From: CAMQVM01 sp044433365
Lineage (GTDB): Bacteria; Bacteroidota; Bacteroidia; Bacteroidales; Rikenellaceae
Direction of reading: 5' to 3'
NCBI GenBank assembly: GCA_044433365.1
Contig: JAWXTR010000041.1
Span: 1 to 24,180 of the forward strand
Length of the DNA stretch: 24,180 bases
Under the pieces are notes generated by a model, which saw only the letters and a list, made by a program, of their open reading frames with translations, was not told the origin of the DNA and did no database searches. Below are positions 23,876 to 24,180 of this stretch, in pieces. A program made the position numbers and the translations under genes. Positions within the stretch are counted from its first letter, which is position 1. The number at the start of each line of letters is the position of its first letter.

Positions 23876-24035
23876 AAAATTAACATAAAATTTGTTGGAA
23901 AAATAATCTTTTTTCTTGATTATGTTGAATTTTTCACTAAAAGGTTTGTAAAATAGTTAAGGTAACTATCCTAATATTTTTGTATTTTTAAATAATATAG
24001 TTAATTTTGTGTAAAATTATATACAAATTTTATAA

Positions 24036-24180
24036 TAAGTAGGGTAAAATAATTATTGCTGTATTTTTAAAAGTGCTATTGGAGATGAGATTTTTTGCTA
24101 TTGAATCGAAAATATAGTGGTTCTATATTGAGATTTAATAGTGAAAAATATCGCTCCAAGAGTGTTATTAAGAATATGGC
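24036..24180 (+). repeat. PAL-A palindromic repeat, copy 3 (cut by window end)
   Basis: The element begins TAAGTAGGGTAAAATAATTA and runs uninterrupted to the window end with AGAATATGGC, matching both halves of copy 2 and differing by one base in the first 100. It supplies the empty-site version for the insertion at 4349-4508. Its ATG at 24176-24178 corresponds to the start codon of the receptor gene at 4546; whether a similar gene follows cannot be seen. Confidence 0.9.

Overview
The window looks like the chromosome of an anaerobic member of the Bacteroidales. The reasons are AT-rich DNA, TTG-N20-TAnnTTTG promoters, signal peptides and lipoboxes of Bacteroidota type, a TonB-dependent receptor with a CarboxypepD_reg-like N-terminus, Ser-type sulfatases, a flavodoxin/DUF2023 pair and a complete [FeFe]-hydrogenase cassette. 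I cannot name the genus.

Layout. 1-116 is a cut-off copy of a palindromic repeat (called PAL-A here). 153-2987 encodes a large lipoprotein that may be lambda-carrageenase-like, converging on an enoyl-CoA hydratase (4003-3158) across a strong hairpin. 4004-4545 is a repeat-filled spacer with a second PAL-A copy, itself split by a different palindromic element (PAL-B) with an apparent 5-bp target duplication. The TonB-dependent receptor (4546-7344) takes its start codon and first nine codons from the end of PAL-A. An outer-membrane beta-barrel protein (DUF6850-like) follows; its signal peptide is out of frame at a (TA)6 tract. This pair runs directly into a broken GH2 gene (9291-9013). Next on the minus strand are a full LacZ-type beta-galactosidase and a sulfatase. 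A small TerY-like vWA gene (14654-15247) is followed by a piece that looks like the 3' end of a group II intron. The minus strand then carries flavodoxin plus DUF2023, a repeat-rich spacer with a 40-bp perfect palindrome, a second sulfatase, and the operon hydA-hydE-hydG-hydF (23811 to 18612). A third PAL-A copy closes the window.

How it fits together. The exported lipoprotein, GH2 beta-galactosidase and two sulfatases suit the breakdown of a sulfated galactan such as a carrageenan, although no SusD or sulfatase-maturing enzyme is present and the genes are not one operon. HydE, HydG and HydF build the H-cluster of the adjacent group B-type hydrogenase, while flavodoxin is a general low-potential carrier. 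The most unusual material is the set of at least three intergenic palindromic repeat families and their effects on coding sequence: a donated start codon and signal peptide, nested insertion, inverted copies around a 4.2-kb segment, and a possible slippage switch in a surface protein gene.
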